Origin: a virus
Direction: 5' to 3' (one strand)
IMG/VR virus record: IMGVR_UViG_3300038825_000698
Location: 3,296-25,454 of that record
Length of the DNA: 22,159 bases
The translations under genes were made by a program, and so were the position numbers. A model generated the notes under the pieces. That model was not told the origin of the DNA, did not search any database, and worked only from the letters and a program-made list of their open reading frames with translations. Positions 5,023-13,360 of this stretch are shown piece by piece; position 1 is the stretch's first letter, and the number at the start of each line of letters is the position of its first letter.

Positions 5023-5443
5023 CGCGTCGATACTCCAAAGCTGTTTGAACAGCCCGGTGCCAGCTTTGCGCCTCTAGATCGTCCTGCGCAAAAAACTCCG
5101 GGCTGCGACGTTCCGACAGTTTATCGACCGACACCGCTGCGGTAAAGAAAACGCGTCGGCAGTCGATCGCCACGCGGGCCAGAATGTCATAGACCTCTGG
5201 ATTAGGGCGGGCCTTCTTCTGTCGACCCGATCCCAGCTGATGATGATAGCCCGGTAAGCTCCGGTCCTTTTGCTTGCGAAGTCTAGCGCTTTTGACCTGC
5301 ACGCGCAGAAAGACATTGCCCTGCCACGCCAGAAGATCGATGCCGTCCTGTGGACAAGGAACGGCCCGAAACCCTAGGTCGATGATCGCTGCTGCGGCTA
5401 GATGCTCCCCCATCAGGCCCGTTGTGGTGGCTGACCCTGTCAC
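4994..5443 (-). CDS. PD-(D/E)XK endonuclease-like protein (PDDEXK_5 type)
   Basis: A 149-residue protein with the compact nuclease core: E13 in the first helix (GEHLAAAAIIDLGF), then D36 in DGIDLLAW, then VFLRVQVKSA with Q49 and K51 replacing the usual E-x-K. This GxDLL...VQVKTA pattern is typical of group-I-intron-like PDDEXK_5 endonucleases. Its position inside the lysis/accessory cluster, away from the recombination genes, is odd and suggests an insertion-type cargo gene or a packaging/host-DNA nuclease. The start is GTG 5443, with GAGG about 4 nt upstream, overlapping the upstream stop in TGATGTG. Methionine 11 is an alternative start without a ribosome-binding site. Confidence 0.72.
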   Translation of the reverse strand: MTGSATTTGLMGEHLAAAAIIDLGFRAVPCPQDGIDLLAWQGNVFLRVQVKSARLRKQKDRSLPGYHHQLGSGRQKKARPNPEVYDILARVAIDCRRVFFTAAVSVDKLSERRSPEFFAQDDLEAQSWHRAVQTALEYRRDGLVEICEF

Positions 5444-5444
5444 A

Positions 5445-5891
5445 TCACCTCGCTGTTTCCTTCAGAATTAATACGACGTAAATCATGATGCCGATGCAGG
5501 ATGCCAGACAGATGCCGACAAAGCCCAGCCCGATCTGTTCCTTGATGCGCTCGCGCCGAAGATTAGCGGCACGCTTTGCCTTTGCCCTGCCGTCTCTGGC
5601 TTCTTCGCAGAACCGTTCATAATCTCGCAGAAGACCCGGCCGGCCGCTCATTATCATCCATTCGCGCAGTTCTTTTTCGCTCTGTTTGATGGCTTCGAGC
5701 GCCATAAATTCCTCTAGATCGCTGCCACCAACACCGCGCGCGCGCTTCTGATTGCCCTTGCGGGTCAGTTCATCTTTGGCTGATACGAAGTCAGACAGGG
5801 CCTTGCCAGCGGAAGCAAGCTCGCGACCGTTTTGGATCGTCGTTTTGATGACGGCAAAAGCCGCGTTTGCAGCGGCAAGTTCAGCGAGCAT
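5445..5891 (-). CDS. Alpha-helical protein with C-terminal membrane anchor
   Basis: A 148-residue protein, almost all helix. The N-terminal stretch LAELAAANAAFAVIKTTIQNGREL is followed by a charged, probably coiled-coil middle (Lys/Glu/Arg-rich, 30-118) and a single hydrophobic span LGFVGICLASCIGIMIYVVLIL near residues 122-143. I associate the AAANAAFAVIK...GREL...AGK opening with a family common in marine phages whose function is unestablished. An anchored coiled coil among lysis genes could be a spanin-like or ejection-related factor; neither is shown. It starts immediately after the stop of a 25-codon gene (TAAATG). Confidence 0.75.
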   Translation of the reverse strand: MLAELAAANAAFAVIKTTIQNGRELASAGKALSDFVSAKDELTRKGNQKRARGVGGSDLEEFMALEAIKQSEKELREWMIMSGRPGLLRDYERFCEEARDGRAKAKRAANLRRERIKEQIGLGFVGICLASCIGIMIYVVLILKETAR

Positions 5892-5969
5892 TTAACGTCT
5901 CGCGATCATCACGATGATGACGAGGACCAGCGCTGTCTGGATAGCGTCGATCAGGGGCACCTGTATCAT
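5892..5969 (-). CDS. 25-residue single-span membrane peptide
   Basis: A very short frame encoding MIQVPLIDAIQTALVLVIIV followed by MIARR: one hydrophobic helix with a positively charged end. GGAAGG lies about 8 nt before the ATG. The ATG shares bases with the upstream stop (TGATG) and its own stop abuts the next ATG. It exactly fills the gap between two longer genes, which supports translation. Similar micro-proteins act as accessory holins or regulators in other phages; that role is inference only. Confidence 0.55.
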   Translation of the reverse strand: MIQVPLIDAIQTALVLVIIVMIARR

Positions 5970-6163
5970 CAATACACCTTCCGGGTTGGCGGCACCATCT
6001 TCGGCAAGCAATATGCCGTGATCTGGTTGCCTTGCTTGTGCAATGCCTGCGCGAAACGGGTGCATTCGTAAACGTCCCGAAACGCTAAATCATCGCTGAC
6101 CTTGCGCTTGTCATCACCGACCCCGATGAAGACAAAAAGAACAAAGGCGACGGTCGGCTCCAC
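5969..6163 (-). CDS. Small protein with N-terminal hydrophobic segment
   Basis: A 64-residue protein beginning MEPTVAFVLFVFIGVG, a likely signal or anchor, then a polar domain with Cys near residue 34 (VYECTRFAQAL) and near 52 (TAYCLPKM). GTG 6163 is used, embedded in TGATGTG with the upstream stop. The same junction occurs at 5441-5447. The ECxxFA...A-CLP arrangement resembles short periplasmic phage proteins of unknown function and may be related to the protein at 4526-4705. Confidence 0.65.
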   Translation of the reverse strand: MEPTVAFVLFVFIGVGDDKRKVSDDLAFRDVYECTRFAQALHKQGNQITAYCLPKMVPPTRKVY

Positions 6164-6164
6164 A

Positions 6165-6329
6165 TCAGTCGCGCCCCGTCAGCTTCTTAACCGTTTCAGT
6201 TTCCCAAATGCGGATTAGCACCCAGATGCCGGTGACGATAGCGACGGCATTCGGGGCCATATCCATAAAGGCGGCAGCTGTGCCTGTACCGGCTGCGACG
6301 TCGACAAAGATTTTCTGTTCTTCTGGCAT
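6165..6329 (-). CDS. 54-residue holin-like membrane protein
   Basis: A short gene between the fibre chaperone and the small exported protein. It starts MPEEQKIFVDVAAGTGTAAA, continues FMDMAPNAVAIVTGIWVLIR and ends IWETETVKKLTGRD. One clear membrane span (NAVAIVTGIWVLIRIW) follows an amphipathic Ala/Gly-rich segment that could form a second weak one. Small size, a short N-terminal acidic end and a charged C-terminus suit a class II or III holin-type protein, but no family is recognised. ATG 6329 follows the stop of the fibre chaperone by 2 nt, and the stop is shared with the next start. Confidence 0.65.
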   Translation of the reverse strand: MPEEQKIFVDVAAGTGTAAAFMDMAPNAVAIVTGIWVLIRIWETETVKKLTGRD

Positions 6330-6331
6330 TT

Positions 6332-6631
6332 CTAAGGCTTTGTTGGCCAGACGACCGTGGCAAGGTCGCTGTAATTGTCAGTGATATCCCGCAGTGCTTG
6401 CCGATAAGATGTTTGCTCGGCTGTCATAGTCAGGTCAGACGATGCCCACCAGTCGGTTTCCGACAACAGCCTGTTCCGTTCCTCGCGCAACTCTTCCAAC
6501 TTTGCACGGGCCGTGACTGCGGCTGTGTCGTAGGTGATAACATTGCCATTTGCATCGTAGGCTGTGCTGCCATCAATCGACACAACCGTCGAGTTAAGGG
6601 CGTAAATCGCCGCGTGCTCTTTGCTAATCAT
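6332..6631 (-). CDS. Tail fibre assembly chaperone-like protein
   Basis: A 99-residue protein with the typical C-terminal half of Phage_tail_APC-type proteins: LEELREERNRLLSETDWWASSDLTM, then TSYRQALRDITDNYSDLATVVWPTKP. The N-terminal part (IYALNSTVVSIDGSTAYDANGNVITYD) is a short beta region. It follows the fibre gene with a TAATG overlap, the usual place for a factor that helps fibres fold or trimerise. The DWWASSDL...YRQALRDI signature is strong; the exact molecular role in this phage is inferred from family and position. Confidence 0.82.
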   Translation of the reverse strand: MISKEHAAIYALNSTVVSIDGSTAYDANGNVITYDTAAVTARAKLEELREERNRLLSETDWWASSDLTMTAEQTSYRQALRDITDNYSDLATVVWPTKP

Positions 6632-7479
6632 TACCCGGCAACCTCCATCAAAATAAGTCTAGAATAACTCGAACTTCCGGCGACGAAAGAGACAGTGCCA
6701 ACACCATCTGTTGAAACCTGAATTTTATATGTTGTTGCTGATGTGGTCGCGGGGCTGTCCACATCCATAATCGGCATCGGGAAATACATATCGGTCGCGC
6801 CGGTCTGCAAATTATCCTTCAGGGCGATTTGGGTCGCTCCTCGGACAAGGCGATACTTACAAGACCGCCCACTTGCGGTCTGTCCGCCCTGACCATCAAG
6901 CAAGCACAAAATCCTGCTGCTGGTGCTGGATGGCGTTATGGTTGCCGATAGGCCGGTGTCTTGGAAAGTGCTTGAAGTTGTGCTGAAGCTAGTCGACTTT
7001 GTGGCCTCAATGACTTGCAGAATTTTGCCACCACCAGCCGCCTCCTCTAGTCCGATTGACGTGGTCGAATGATCATACGTCAAAACATAGTTATCCTGAC
7101 CGCTGCCGACAGTCTGGTCAGCATCGAATGTCAAATTTCCGATTGAAACGTCGCCTGTGCCATTCGGGTCCAGCGTGATGTCGCCATTTGTGTCGGTGCT
7201 GCTGATGGTGTTGCCGTCGATGCGGATGTTGTCGACATCGATCTGCGTCACTGCATCGGCGGTCTGATCCAGCGTCAAAAGGCTGATCCACGCGTCATTG
7301 TCCTCGTTTCGGATTTTGACAATGTTGTTCGCGGTATCATACCAAAGCTGATTGGCATAGGTCGTCGAAGGCGCGGTTGCCCCAGAATTGGATGATCCCA
7401 GAGCTTGCAGCGCGTTGTTGATATCCGCGCGCGTTGCTGGGAAGCCCTGATTGGCAATATCTAGATCGTGCTGGCTCAT
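6631..7479 (-). CDS. Tail fibre / receptor-binding protein
   Basis: A 282-residue protein. The N-terminal about 65 residues (MSQHDLDIANQGFPATRADI, NNALQALGSSNSGATAPSTT, ANQLWYDTANNIVKIRN) form an attachment module I recognise from many marine-phage fibres. A Thr/Asn/Asp-rich repetitive region (DNIRIDGNTISSTDTNGDITLDPNG) suggests a beta-helical or triple-stranded shaft. The C-terminal about 130 residues, after GGGKILQVIEA, form a compact Ser/Thr-rich domain ending SYSRLILMEVAG that resembles a receptor-binding tip. It overlaps the J-like gene by 4 nt (ATGA). It is likely trimeric and attached to the tail tip; the host receptor is unknown. Confidence 0.85.
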   Translation of the reverse strand: MSQHDLDIANQGFPATRADINNALQALGSSNSGATAPSTTYANQLWYDTANNIVKIRNEDNDAWISLLTLDQTADAVTQIDVDNIRIDGNTISSTDTNGDITLDPNGTGDVSIGNLTFDADQTVGSGQDNYVLTYDHSTTSIGLEEAAGGGKILQVIEATKSTSFSTTSSTFQDTGLSATITPSSTSSRILCLLDGQGGQTASGRSCKYRLVRGATQIALKDNLQTGATDMYFPMPIMDVDSPATTSATTYKIQVSTDGVGTVSFVAGSSSYSRLILMEVAG

Positions 7480-10352
7480 GCTGCTACCTCTCCGTATCCC
7501 TTCGCGACATAGTCAAATGTCCGATCCACCGCCGTGTCGCTGCTATTGTAAAACGTAATCGTAAACCCGGCGGCGCTCTTGCTAGTTATAGCATAATAAT
7601 CGCCGCTGTTTAAGTTCGACGCGCTGATGCCAATTCCCTGCACCGCTTTGAAGGCAGGCGAAAACGTGATCGCCTTTGATCCTGCACCCGATGCGGTATC
7701 AGCCACCGCAATAGTCCGATCAGGCATATCGACGCTGACAGACAACGCGGTCACCTCCGGGCTGGCTTGCTCGTCTGTGCTTGTCAGCCTTGCTCGGAAG
7801 CGCAACGCCCGCGCTTTGTAATCACCGACGAAGAACGGAGCATAATCTGACCACGTTGGCGAACCTGCCGGATCGTCATCTGTCACGCTGACCAATAGCT
7901 CGACGTTGGTGTCATCAAACGCCTGAACGTCACCGTCGAAGGTGCCGACAGCATCGTCGAAAAGCCCTTCGTGATCGTCGAACGTGTTTACATAATCTGC
8001 ACGCGTCACGTTTACCGTCGCTGTCACCCGGCTGGTGAAGACCTGCGCCAGATCGACATAATTGTCGAAGTCATAGGTGCCGCTAGTCGCTGTATTGCCA
8101 CCCGCACCATCGAACAAGCCCGGCGCGTCATCGAAGTCGCCGGTCAGATCATCGAAATTGATCGATGATTTAAGCTTTAGAACACCGCCGGACACGACGG
8201 TCCCGGTTTTAGTGCCGCTGAATGCCGGGTGCTGCGTCGATGTTTCGACGACGTTCAGCCCTTTAATATCCTCAATGATGGCGATCTTGCTGGTGGCATT
8301 GGTCGAAGCATTGCCCAGCTTGTCGACGGCCTTGATGAAATACGTGCCGGTCATTGCCGGAACGATCACAGTGTTCGCCGGACGTGACACCTTCGGGGCC
8401 AGATCGATGCTGTTGCTGTATGTTGCGCCGGTTATCTCTCTGGCGTGCCGCACGTGATAATGCGACAGATCAAGATCACCGACAGGGGTCCAGCTAAGGT
8501 GAGCCTCTGTGCCGATGACATTCACCGAGAAGCCGGTCACATCTTCAGGCGGCGCGGTCTTGCCGACAACCTGATGCTGCTGGCTGTTAAACGGTGACCT
8601 GACGCCAATGCCGTTGATGATGCGCGATCTGACGTCATAAATCGCATTATCTTCGACGTCGACAAGCTCAAAGACATTGCCAGAACCGATGCCCAGGACG
8701 GTGTATTCGCTGTCTGTGCTTTTCTTCGCCTGAACTTCAAACTGTTTTGCATAGATCGATGGCGAAGCCACCTCGACAACCAGCACGGAAATCGCTGTCT
8801 GATTGAGCGCCCGCACCTGATCGGTCACCGTCATCGATGGCGGCGTCAGATCAAACGGATTTGGAAGGGTGGTGTTGTCTTGCAAGAAATCCGCTTCTTC
8901 GGCGTTCCAATCGAAGACAGTGTCGGCAAGCTCGCGAAGCATAAGATCGACGCCCATCGCCGTGCCATTGTCGCCGCTTTCAAACACCAGCGACCATTCA
9001 GCGACTTCGAAGACCTTAGAGCTAAACCCGAAGCGGTCATTTGTGACCTGTACGGTGTCACCGACCGACAGCTTGAATGCCTTTAGATTGGCCGGGAAAT
9101 CCATCGTGACCTGCTGCCGATTGCGATAAAGCGCAATCTTCGCCAGCCTTTGCGCCATCGCGGATGATTGCGTATATGGCAGATCATAATCTAGGAATTG
9201 CTGATAGCCGCCGTCCTCAGTCTCGAACGTGCTGCTGGTGATCACCGGATAATCGGTCGGCACGTAATTGGTTGAGGCTGGCGCGAACACGCCTTTGACC
9301 GCGTTGAAATTGTCCCGGCGGCTCCGCTTCGTCTGCACGCCAATCGGGCCGCGCAGATCGTCATTGGTCAGCGTCAAGGTCGGGCTGACATATTTGGCAG
9401 CTTTGATCCCAAACGCTCCGTTTGTGTAAGTCATCACGCCGCCGCAGGATGACAAAAGGCTCTCTAGGACCTGCCTAGGGGAGTTGGCGCTGTTGATGGT
9501 GCCATTGCAGGCATAACGATCTTCAGAGCCGCCAGCGGCCAAGGAAACGCTTTCATCGCATATATTAGCGGCAGTCTGGAATGCAGTGTCATCGATTTCG
9601 GCGGTTGAGGCAGCAAAACCATAGGAAGCATTCGTCAGGTAATCGCGAATAACCAATGCCGGGTTGGTGCTATATGCTGTCGTGTTGTCACGCGGATCGA
9701 ATAGCTTTTTGCCTTTGACCAGCGCCGATATGTTCGGAATGCCGTTCGGGAAGGCGTCGGCGTCGAACTCCAGCCGGACATACAGGTAACAGATGCCTTG
9801 CAGACGATGGTCATTCGTCCAGCTGGACACCTCGCTGACAAGATCGGCATCAGCTGATTGATCTGTCGTTCCCAAATGCTTTTTCACCCGGACCAAATTG
9901 GCAAAGCGGGATGGCGCGGTCACGTTCCCGCTGCCGTCCAGCGTCAGCGCTTCGTCGTTCAGATAAACGGTCGTGATTTCCTGACATTCGTGCGCCGCCA
10001 GCAGAACCACCAAATGCAGATATTGGTCGTCATTTGTGCTTTCAATAAAAGCCAACGGGCCTGACACCCGCGTCTGACCGTAAACCGCCCGGCGTGCCGT
10101 GATCGGCTGTTTAACCATCTGCGTGCGACCGGTCGCATCAGACGAAAACGACGCGAAATCGCCCAGCTTTGGCTTAGGGGACAGAGACTGTGCAGCAGAT
10201 GTAAGGGCGGCAGTGAGAACCGCCTTTTTCGCCGCCGCGACTGCGAACGCGCGGAAACCGCCAGCGGGGCCAGCGACAGCAGTCGAAACGACGGCCGTGA
10301 CGATGGTGACCGGGTCAGTGAGCGCTTTTACGAAATTCTTAAAAAAGCCCAT
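7476..10352 (-). CDS. Tail tip host-specificity protein, lambda J-like
   Basis: A 958-residue central tail-tip protein. It opens with a hydrophobic helix-rich stretch (FVKALTDPVTIVTAVVSTAV). The phage-tail_3/J-type core follows: KQPITARRAVYGQTRVSGPL, QYLHLVVLLAAHECQEI, NPALVIRDYLTN and YACNGTINSANSPRQVLESLL. Around 520-710 are two fibronectin-III-like segments (SPSIYAKQFEVQAKKS; PPEDVTGFSVNVIGTEAHLS). The last 230 residues are Asp/Thr-rich repeats with FDD...FDGA units (DLTGDFDDAPGLFDGAGG; TFDDHEGLFDDAVGTFDGDV) before a small C-terminal domain. It binds the host envelope and closes the tail tube. It overlaps the fibre gene by 4 nt. Length is somewhat below lambda J (about 1130). Confidence 0.9.
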   Translation of the reverse strand: MGFFKNFVKALTDPVTIVTAVVSTAVAGPAGGFRAFAVAAAKKAVLTAALTSAAQSLSPKPKLGDFASFSSDATGRTQMVKQPITARRAVYGQTRVSGPLAFIESTNDDQYLHLVVLLAAHECQEITTVYLNDEALTLDGSGNVTAPSRFANLVRVKKHLGTTDQSADADLVSEVSSWTNDHRLQGICYLYVRLEFDADAFPNGIPNISALVKGKKLFDPRDNTTAYSTNPALVIRDYLTNASYGFAASTAEIDDTAFQTAANICDESVSLAAGGSEDRYACNGTINSANSPRQVLESLLSSCGGVMTYTNGAFGIKAAKYVSPTLTLTNDDLRGPIGVQTKRSRRDNFNAVKGVFAPASTNYVPTDYPVITSSTFETEDGGYQQFLDYDLPYTQSSAMAQRLAKIALYRNRQQVTMDFPANLKAFKLSVGDTVQVTNDRFGFSSKVFEVAEWSLVFESGDNGTAMGVDLMLRELADTVFDWNAEEADFLQDNTTLPNPFDLTPPSMTVTDQVRALNQTAISVLVVEVASPSIYAKQFEVQAKKSTDSEYTVLGIGSGNVFELVDVEDNAIYDVRSRIINGIGVRSPFNSQQHQVVGKTAPPEDVTGFSVNVIGTEAHLSWTPVGDLDLSHYHVRHAREITGATYSNSIDLAPKVSRPANTVIVPAMTGTYFIKAVDKLGNASTNATSKIAIIEDIKGLNVVETSTQHPAFSGTKTGTVVSGGVLKLKSSINFDDLTGDFDDAPGLFDGAGGNTATSGTYDFDNYVDLAQVFTSRVTATVNVTRADYVNTFDDHEGLFDDAVGTFDGDVQAFDDTNVELLVSVTDDDPAGSPTWSDYAPFFVGDYKARALRFRARLTSTDEQASPEVTALSVSVDMPDRTIAVADTASGAGSKAITFSPAFKAVQGIGISASNLNSGDYYAITSKSAAGFTITFYNSSDTAVDRTFDYVAKGYGEVAA

Positions 10353-10910
10353 CTATTGACCCCAAATGACCTGCTTGTCCTGCAAACCAGCGATAAAATC
10401 CAAACCCTTGTCGGCCGGATAATCAATGCGCTGATCTTCGCTAGTATAACGCCGGGCGCGGCTTCGCTCCAGATCGATCAACTTGCTTTCAGCGGTCACG
10501 CTAATGTCTGCCGTCGCCCCATTGTCGGACACGGTCATAACGTCCATCTTGCCCGCGAAAATCTTAATCGGGTCAGCAATGACAGCGCCAGCATCAGACA
10601 GAACGCCGATATAGACGTTCAGGTCCCGGCCTTGATAGGCAGTCGTCAGGGCCGACGCGATCAGGCTGGTGCTAAGACCCGACAGGCTGATCTCGACGCC
10701 GTTGGCCTGCACCTCGCCGTTTTCGCTGATCGATGACACCGACAGAATATCGCCGCCGGGTGAGAATGTTTCGCCATCGATGGTGATCGATCCGTAGCCG
10801 GTCCAAAGCCGCAGGATGCCGTCAGTGAAATCCATCTCGACAGCAAAAAAAGGCGACAGTTCTGCCGCCGTAAATTCATTGTTAACCGCTGTTGTGACCG
10901 TGCGCGTCAT
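10353..10910 (-). CDS. Tail tip / baseplate hub-associated protein
   Basis: A 185-residue protein of a type common in marine siphophages, directly upstream of the J-like gene. It is beta-rich (RLWTGYGSITIDGETFSPGG; SISENGEVQANGVEISLSGL; FAGKMDVMTVSDNGATADIS) and ends SRARRYTSEDQRIDYPADKG...VIWGQ. The RRYTxEDQxxxYPxDxG signature and the central GxGxIxIxGExFxPGG are recognisable from such tail proteins, some of which are described as hub or DUF2163-like. It probably links the distal tail ring to the J-like protein; position and fold support this, but no direct functional motif is present. Confidence 0.75.
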   Translation of the reverse strand: MTRTVTTAVNNEFTAAELSPFFAVEMDFTDGILRLWTGYGSITIDGETFSPGGDILSVSSISENGEVQANGVEISLSGLSTSLIASALTTAYQGRDLNVYIGVLSDAGAVIADPIKIFAGKMDVMTVSDNGATADISVTAESKLIDLERSRARRYTSEDQRIDYPADKGLDFIAGLQDKQVIWGQ

Positions 10911-11533
10911 AGTGCTTCAACCGCCCCGAATGCAATCGAATAGAAGCCATCTGTGGTGATCGTCCAATTCGAAGCGCTTGTGGAAAGCCGGAACAGCCCT
11001 TTGGCATTGTCGACCACCACCGTCGCGTCATCTGCCGGGCTTGACCGCAGATCGGGCCAGACAGTGACGTCAGCTTCGCCGCTGGCGTTGCTGTCGACGT
11101 CATCCAGCACCTTGTAAAGCTGTGAAGTCGCACCGCTGCCCAGCTGAATATAATCGCCAGCCTTCAGATAGCCCGCCGCTGATGCAGGCAGGCCATCAAT
11201 CGACAGGGTGTCGCCTGTCTGTGACGCGCCATTGACGACCGGGGTGCCAGGCGTCGAGCTTGCCGAGCCACGGGCGCTTGCTCCGATAGGATCGCCCAGC
11301 AGGAACGTGCCATAAGGACCATATAGCTTTGTCAGGAACGTGACCCAGCCTTCAGCGTCTGCGCGTTTCATCGGCGGCAAGACAATGTCGGCTTCCCAGC
11401 GCTGGCCCGCGTTCTTTTGTGCCTGCTGCGCAAAGGTGAAAGGCGACTGCGTCAGGGCAACCGAATTGCGGGCGATCAGATTGATCTGCGCTATGCCTGT
11501 TGTCGGGGTGCTTAAAGGATACGAAATGGCCAT
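10907..11533 (-). CDS. Distal tail protein-like
   Basis: A 208-residue protein following the tape measure gene, overlapping the next gene by 4 nt. The N-terminal half (TGIAQINLIARNSVALTQSP, RWEADIVLPPMKRADAEGW, FLTKLYGPYGTFLLGDP) fits the ring-forming distal tail protein group seen in marine siphophages. An inserted Ser/Thr/Gly-rich beta domain (GDTLSIDGLPASAAGYLKAG, then YIQLGSGATSQLYKVLDD) is followed by a short C-terminal return (WTITTDGFYSIAFGAVEAL). It probably forms the junction between tail tube and tip. Assignment rests on gene order plus these stretches. Confidence 0.75.
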   Translation of the reverse strand: MAISYPLSTPTTGIAQINLIARNSVALTQSPFTFAQQAQKNAGQRWEADIVLPPMKRADAEGWVTFLTKLYGPYGTFLLGDPIGASARGSASSTPGTPVVNGASQTGDTLSIDGLPASAAGYLKAGDYIQLGSGATSQLYKVLDDVDSNASGEADVTVWPDLRSSPADDATVVVDNAKGLFRLSTSASNWTITTDGFYSIAFGAVEAL

Positions 11534-11536
11534 AAC

Positions 11537-13360
11537 TTACCCCAATGCTGCTGCATAAGAACCGCCCCGGCGCTTTGCATCCATTACCGCACCCTTAGCC
11601 GCATCGGCGATCTGTGGGAGCATATTGAGAACTTCGGCGCGAACCGTCTGGCTGACGCCGGTCGTCAGATTGATCGTCTGATTGACGGTGACAGCGCTGC
11701 CGCCCATCTGATTATTAGGCACGATGCCGCCGGTCCTGCCCGGAACAAACAGTTCGGGGCCGCGTTCACCGACCATATAAGGACGGCCTGCCGTGACAGG
11801 TCCGCCCATAGCACGGCCCGGAAGGAAGCCCGGCAATGCTTCTGCAATCGGCGCAATGATCGCCTTCCTGACTTGTAGGCGGATCAGATCGGCAAGGATC
11901 GAACGCGCCATATCCTTGAACGCGTCCTTTGCGGATTTCGTCTGCATCGCCACGTTGACAAGATTGTCTTCCAGACTTTGCAGGCCGCGCGTGGCGACGT
12001 TTGCCAACTGCGCGTTGGTATCTTTTGCCTGTTCCGCCAGCTTCTTCATCGCGTCGGCAAATTTGCCCGCTTTTTCCGGCCCCTGATCCATCGTTCCGAC
12101 AAGCTCGCTTAATTTTCGGTCAAGCTCCGCTGTGCTGTCGATCGTGACGTCATTCGCTTCGGCCAGCTTTTCCAGCGCATCAATATCTTTGTTCAGGCTG
12201 GGAAACAGCTTATCAAGCTCGGTCTTCAGGCCGGGGAACGTGCGGTCGAGAAGTTCGGTCGCCTCTTTCACCGCGCTTTCAATGCCCTCAACCAACTTGT
12301 CTAGTGTTCCGGTCAGCTGCGCGAAGACGATGGCCGTGGCCAGCGTTGAAAGGGTCAGCACCTTTGACGTCGCGGAATAAATCGTCGCCGCCTTGCGTGC
12401 TGTTAGCAGCGCACCCGCCAGTCGCAAAAATGCAACACCCTGTTGCAAAATTGCCCTAGTGAAGACGAAGGCTGTCACCGCAATAAACGATTTCCGCAGG
12501 AAGTCGAGATTGCGCCGGACAAGGTCTGCCGCGTCTGCCACCACGCCGAAGGCGGTCGGGATAGCATTGACGGCACCCGTCAGGAAGCGGCCGATAGACT
12601 GTGCCAGCCCGTCGTTTTCCTGCGCGATCTGGCTAAAGGTCCGGGCCAGATTAACGAGCGCTTCGTTAAAGCCAGCCTCACCAATAGCCTTTTTGAACAT
12701 ATCGAAACTGTCGCCTAGATTGCTGAAAGCACCGTTCAGCGTCTGCGATTGCTTTTCGATTGCCCCGGCGAACTCTGTTTCGCCCAGCGTGACAAGGAAG
12801 TCAGAGATAGCCGCGCCGGATTTTGTGACTTCTGTCTCGACGCCCTTGAACGTAAAGACGACCTTGTCACCCTCAGACCGGGCCTTGATGCCGAACTCTT
12901 TAAGGCGCTCAAACTCCCCGACAGCCGCGTCGGCTGCTGCCTCGACAAACTGATCCAGCGTCTTGCCGGTGCCGGATGCGATATTTCCGAAGGCGGTCAG
13001 TGCTGAAATGCTGGGGTTCAGGCCACGGGCGATCAGCTTGTTGAAGCCGCTGACGACTTCCCGCAGGGCGAACGGGGTGGTCGCCGCGAATTGCTGAAGA
13101 ATGCCGAACGCCTTTTCGGCCTTTTCAGTCGATCCCAAAAACGTCGACAGGCTGGCCTCTAGGCTCTGGAATTCCCTGTTAGTCTCGATGGTCCCTTTGA
13201 CCAACAGACCGAAGCCTGTGGCACCTGCCAGCGCTGCGACGGCAGTCTGTACAGAAAAGACCGCGTTCTTTACGCGGCCTAGCCCTGCATTGATTGAACG
13301 AAACGCTCCCCCGGTTCGGTCAACGGCACCAATTCTGATCTTAAGATTTGGATTGGCCAT
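11537..13360 (-). CDS. Tail tape measure protein, lambda GpH-type C-terminus
   Basis: A 607-residue tape measure protein that sets tail length and helps DNA ejection. Residues 1-60 contain a hydrophobic-rich start (FSVQTAVAALAGATGFGLLV). From 65 to 220 there is a conserved segment (SLEASLSTFLGSTEKAEKAF; TTPFALREVVSGFNKLIARG). Around 285-345 are two hydrophobic spans (LRKSFIAVTAFVFTRAILQQ; VLTLSTLATAIVFAQL) likely to insert into the host membrane. Long charged helices follow. The GpH family C-terminus is VNVAMQTKSAKDAFKDMARS...GRAMGGPVTAGRPYMVGERG. Short for a tape measure, it predicts a tail of roughly 90 nm using the usual 1.5 angstrom per residue. Its start overlaps the frameshifted chaperone by 20 nt. 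Confidence 0.93.
   Translation of the reverse strand: MANPNLKIRIGAVDRTGGAFRSINAGLGRVKNAVFSVQTAVAALAGATGFGLLVKGTIETNREFQSLEASLSTFLGSTEKAEKAFGILQQFAATTPFALREVVSGFNKLIARGLNPSISALTAFGNIASGTGKTLDQFVEAAADAAVGEFERLKEFGIKARSEGDKVVFTFKGVETEVTKSGAAISDFLVTLGETEFAGAIEKQSQTLNGAFSNLGDSFDMFKKAIGEAGFNEALVNLARTFSQIAQENDGLAQSIGRFLTGAVNAIPTAFGVVADAADLVRRNLDFLRKSFIAVTAFVFTRAILQQGVAFLRLAGALLTARKAATIYSATSKVLTLSTLATAIVFAQLTGTLDKLVEGIESAVKEATELLDRTFPGLKTELDKLFPSLNKDIDALEKLAEANDVTIDSTAELDRKLSELVGTMDQGPEKAGKFADAMKKLAEQAKDTNAQLANVATRGLQSLEDNLVNVAMQTKSAKDAFKDMARSILADLIRLQVRKAIIAPIAEALPGFLPGRAMGGPVTAGRPYMVGERGPELFVPGRTGGIVPNNQMGGSAVTVNQTINLTTGVSQTVRAEVLNMLPQIADAAKGAVMDAKRRGGSYAAALG

Noticed and set aside
12393-12953. A 186-codon plus-strand frame opposite the tape measure gene
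   Set aside because: Ser/Ala/Arg/Lys-rich shadow of a well-supported gene, without motifs or promoter context.
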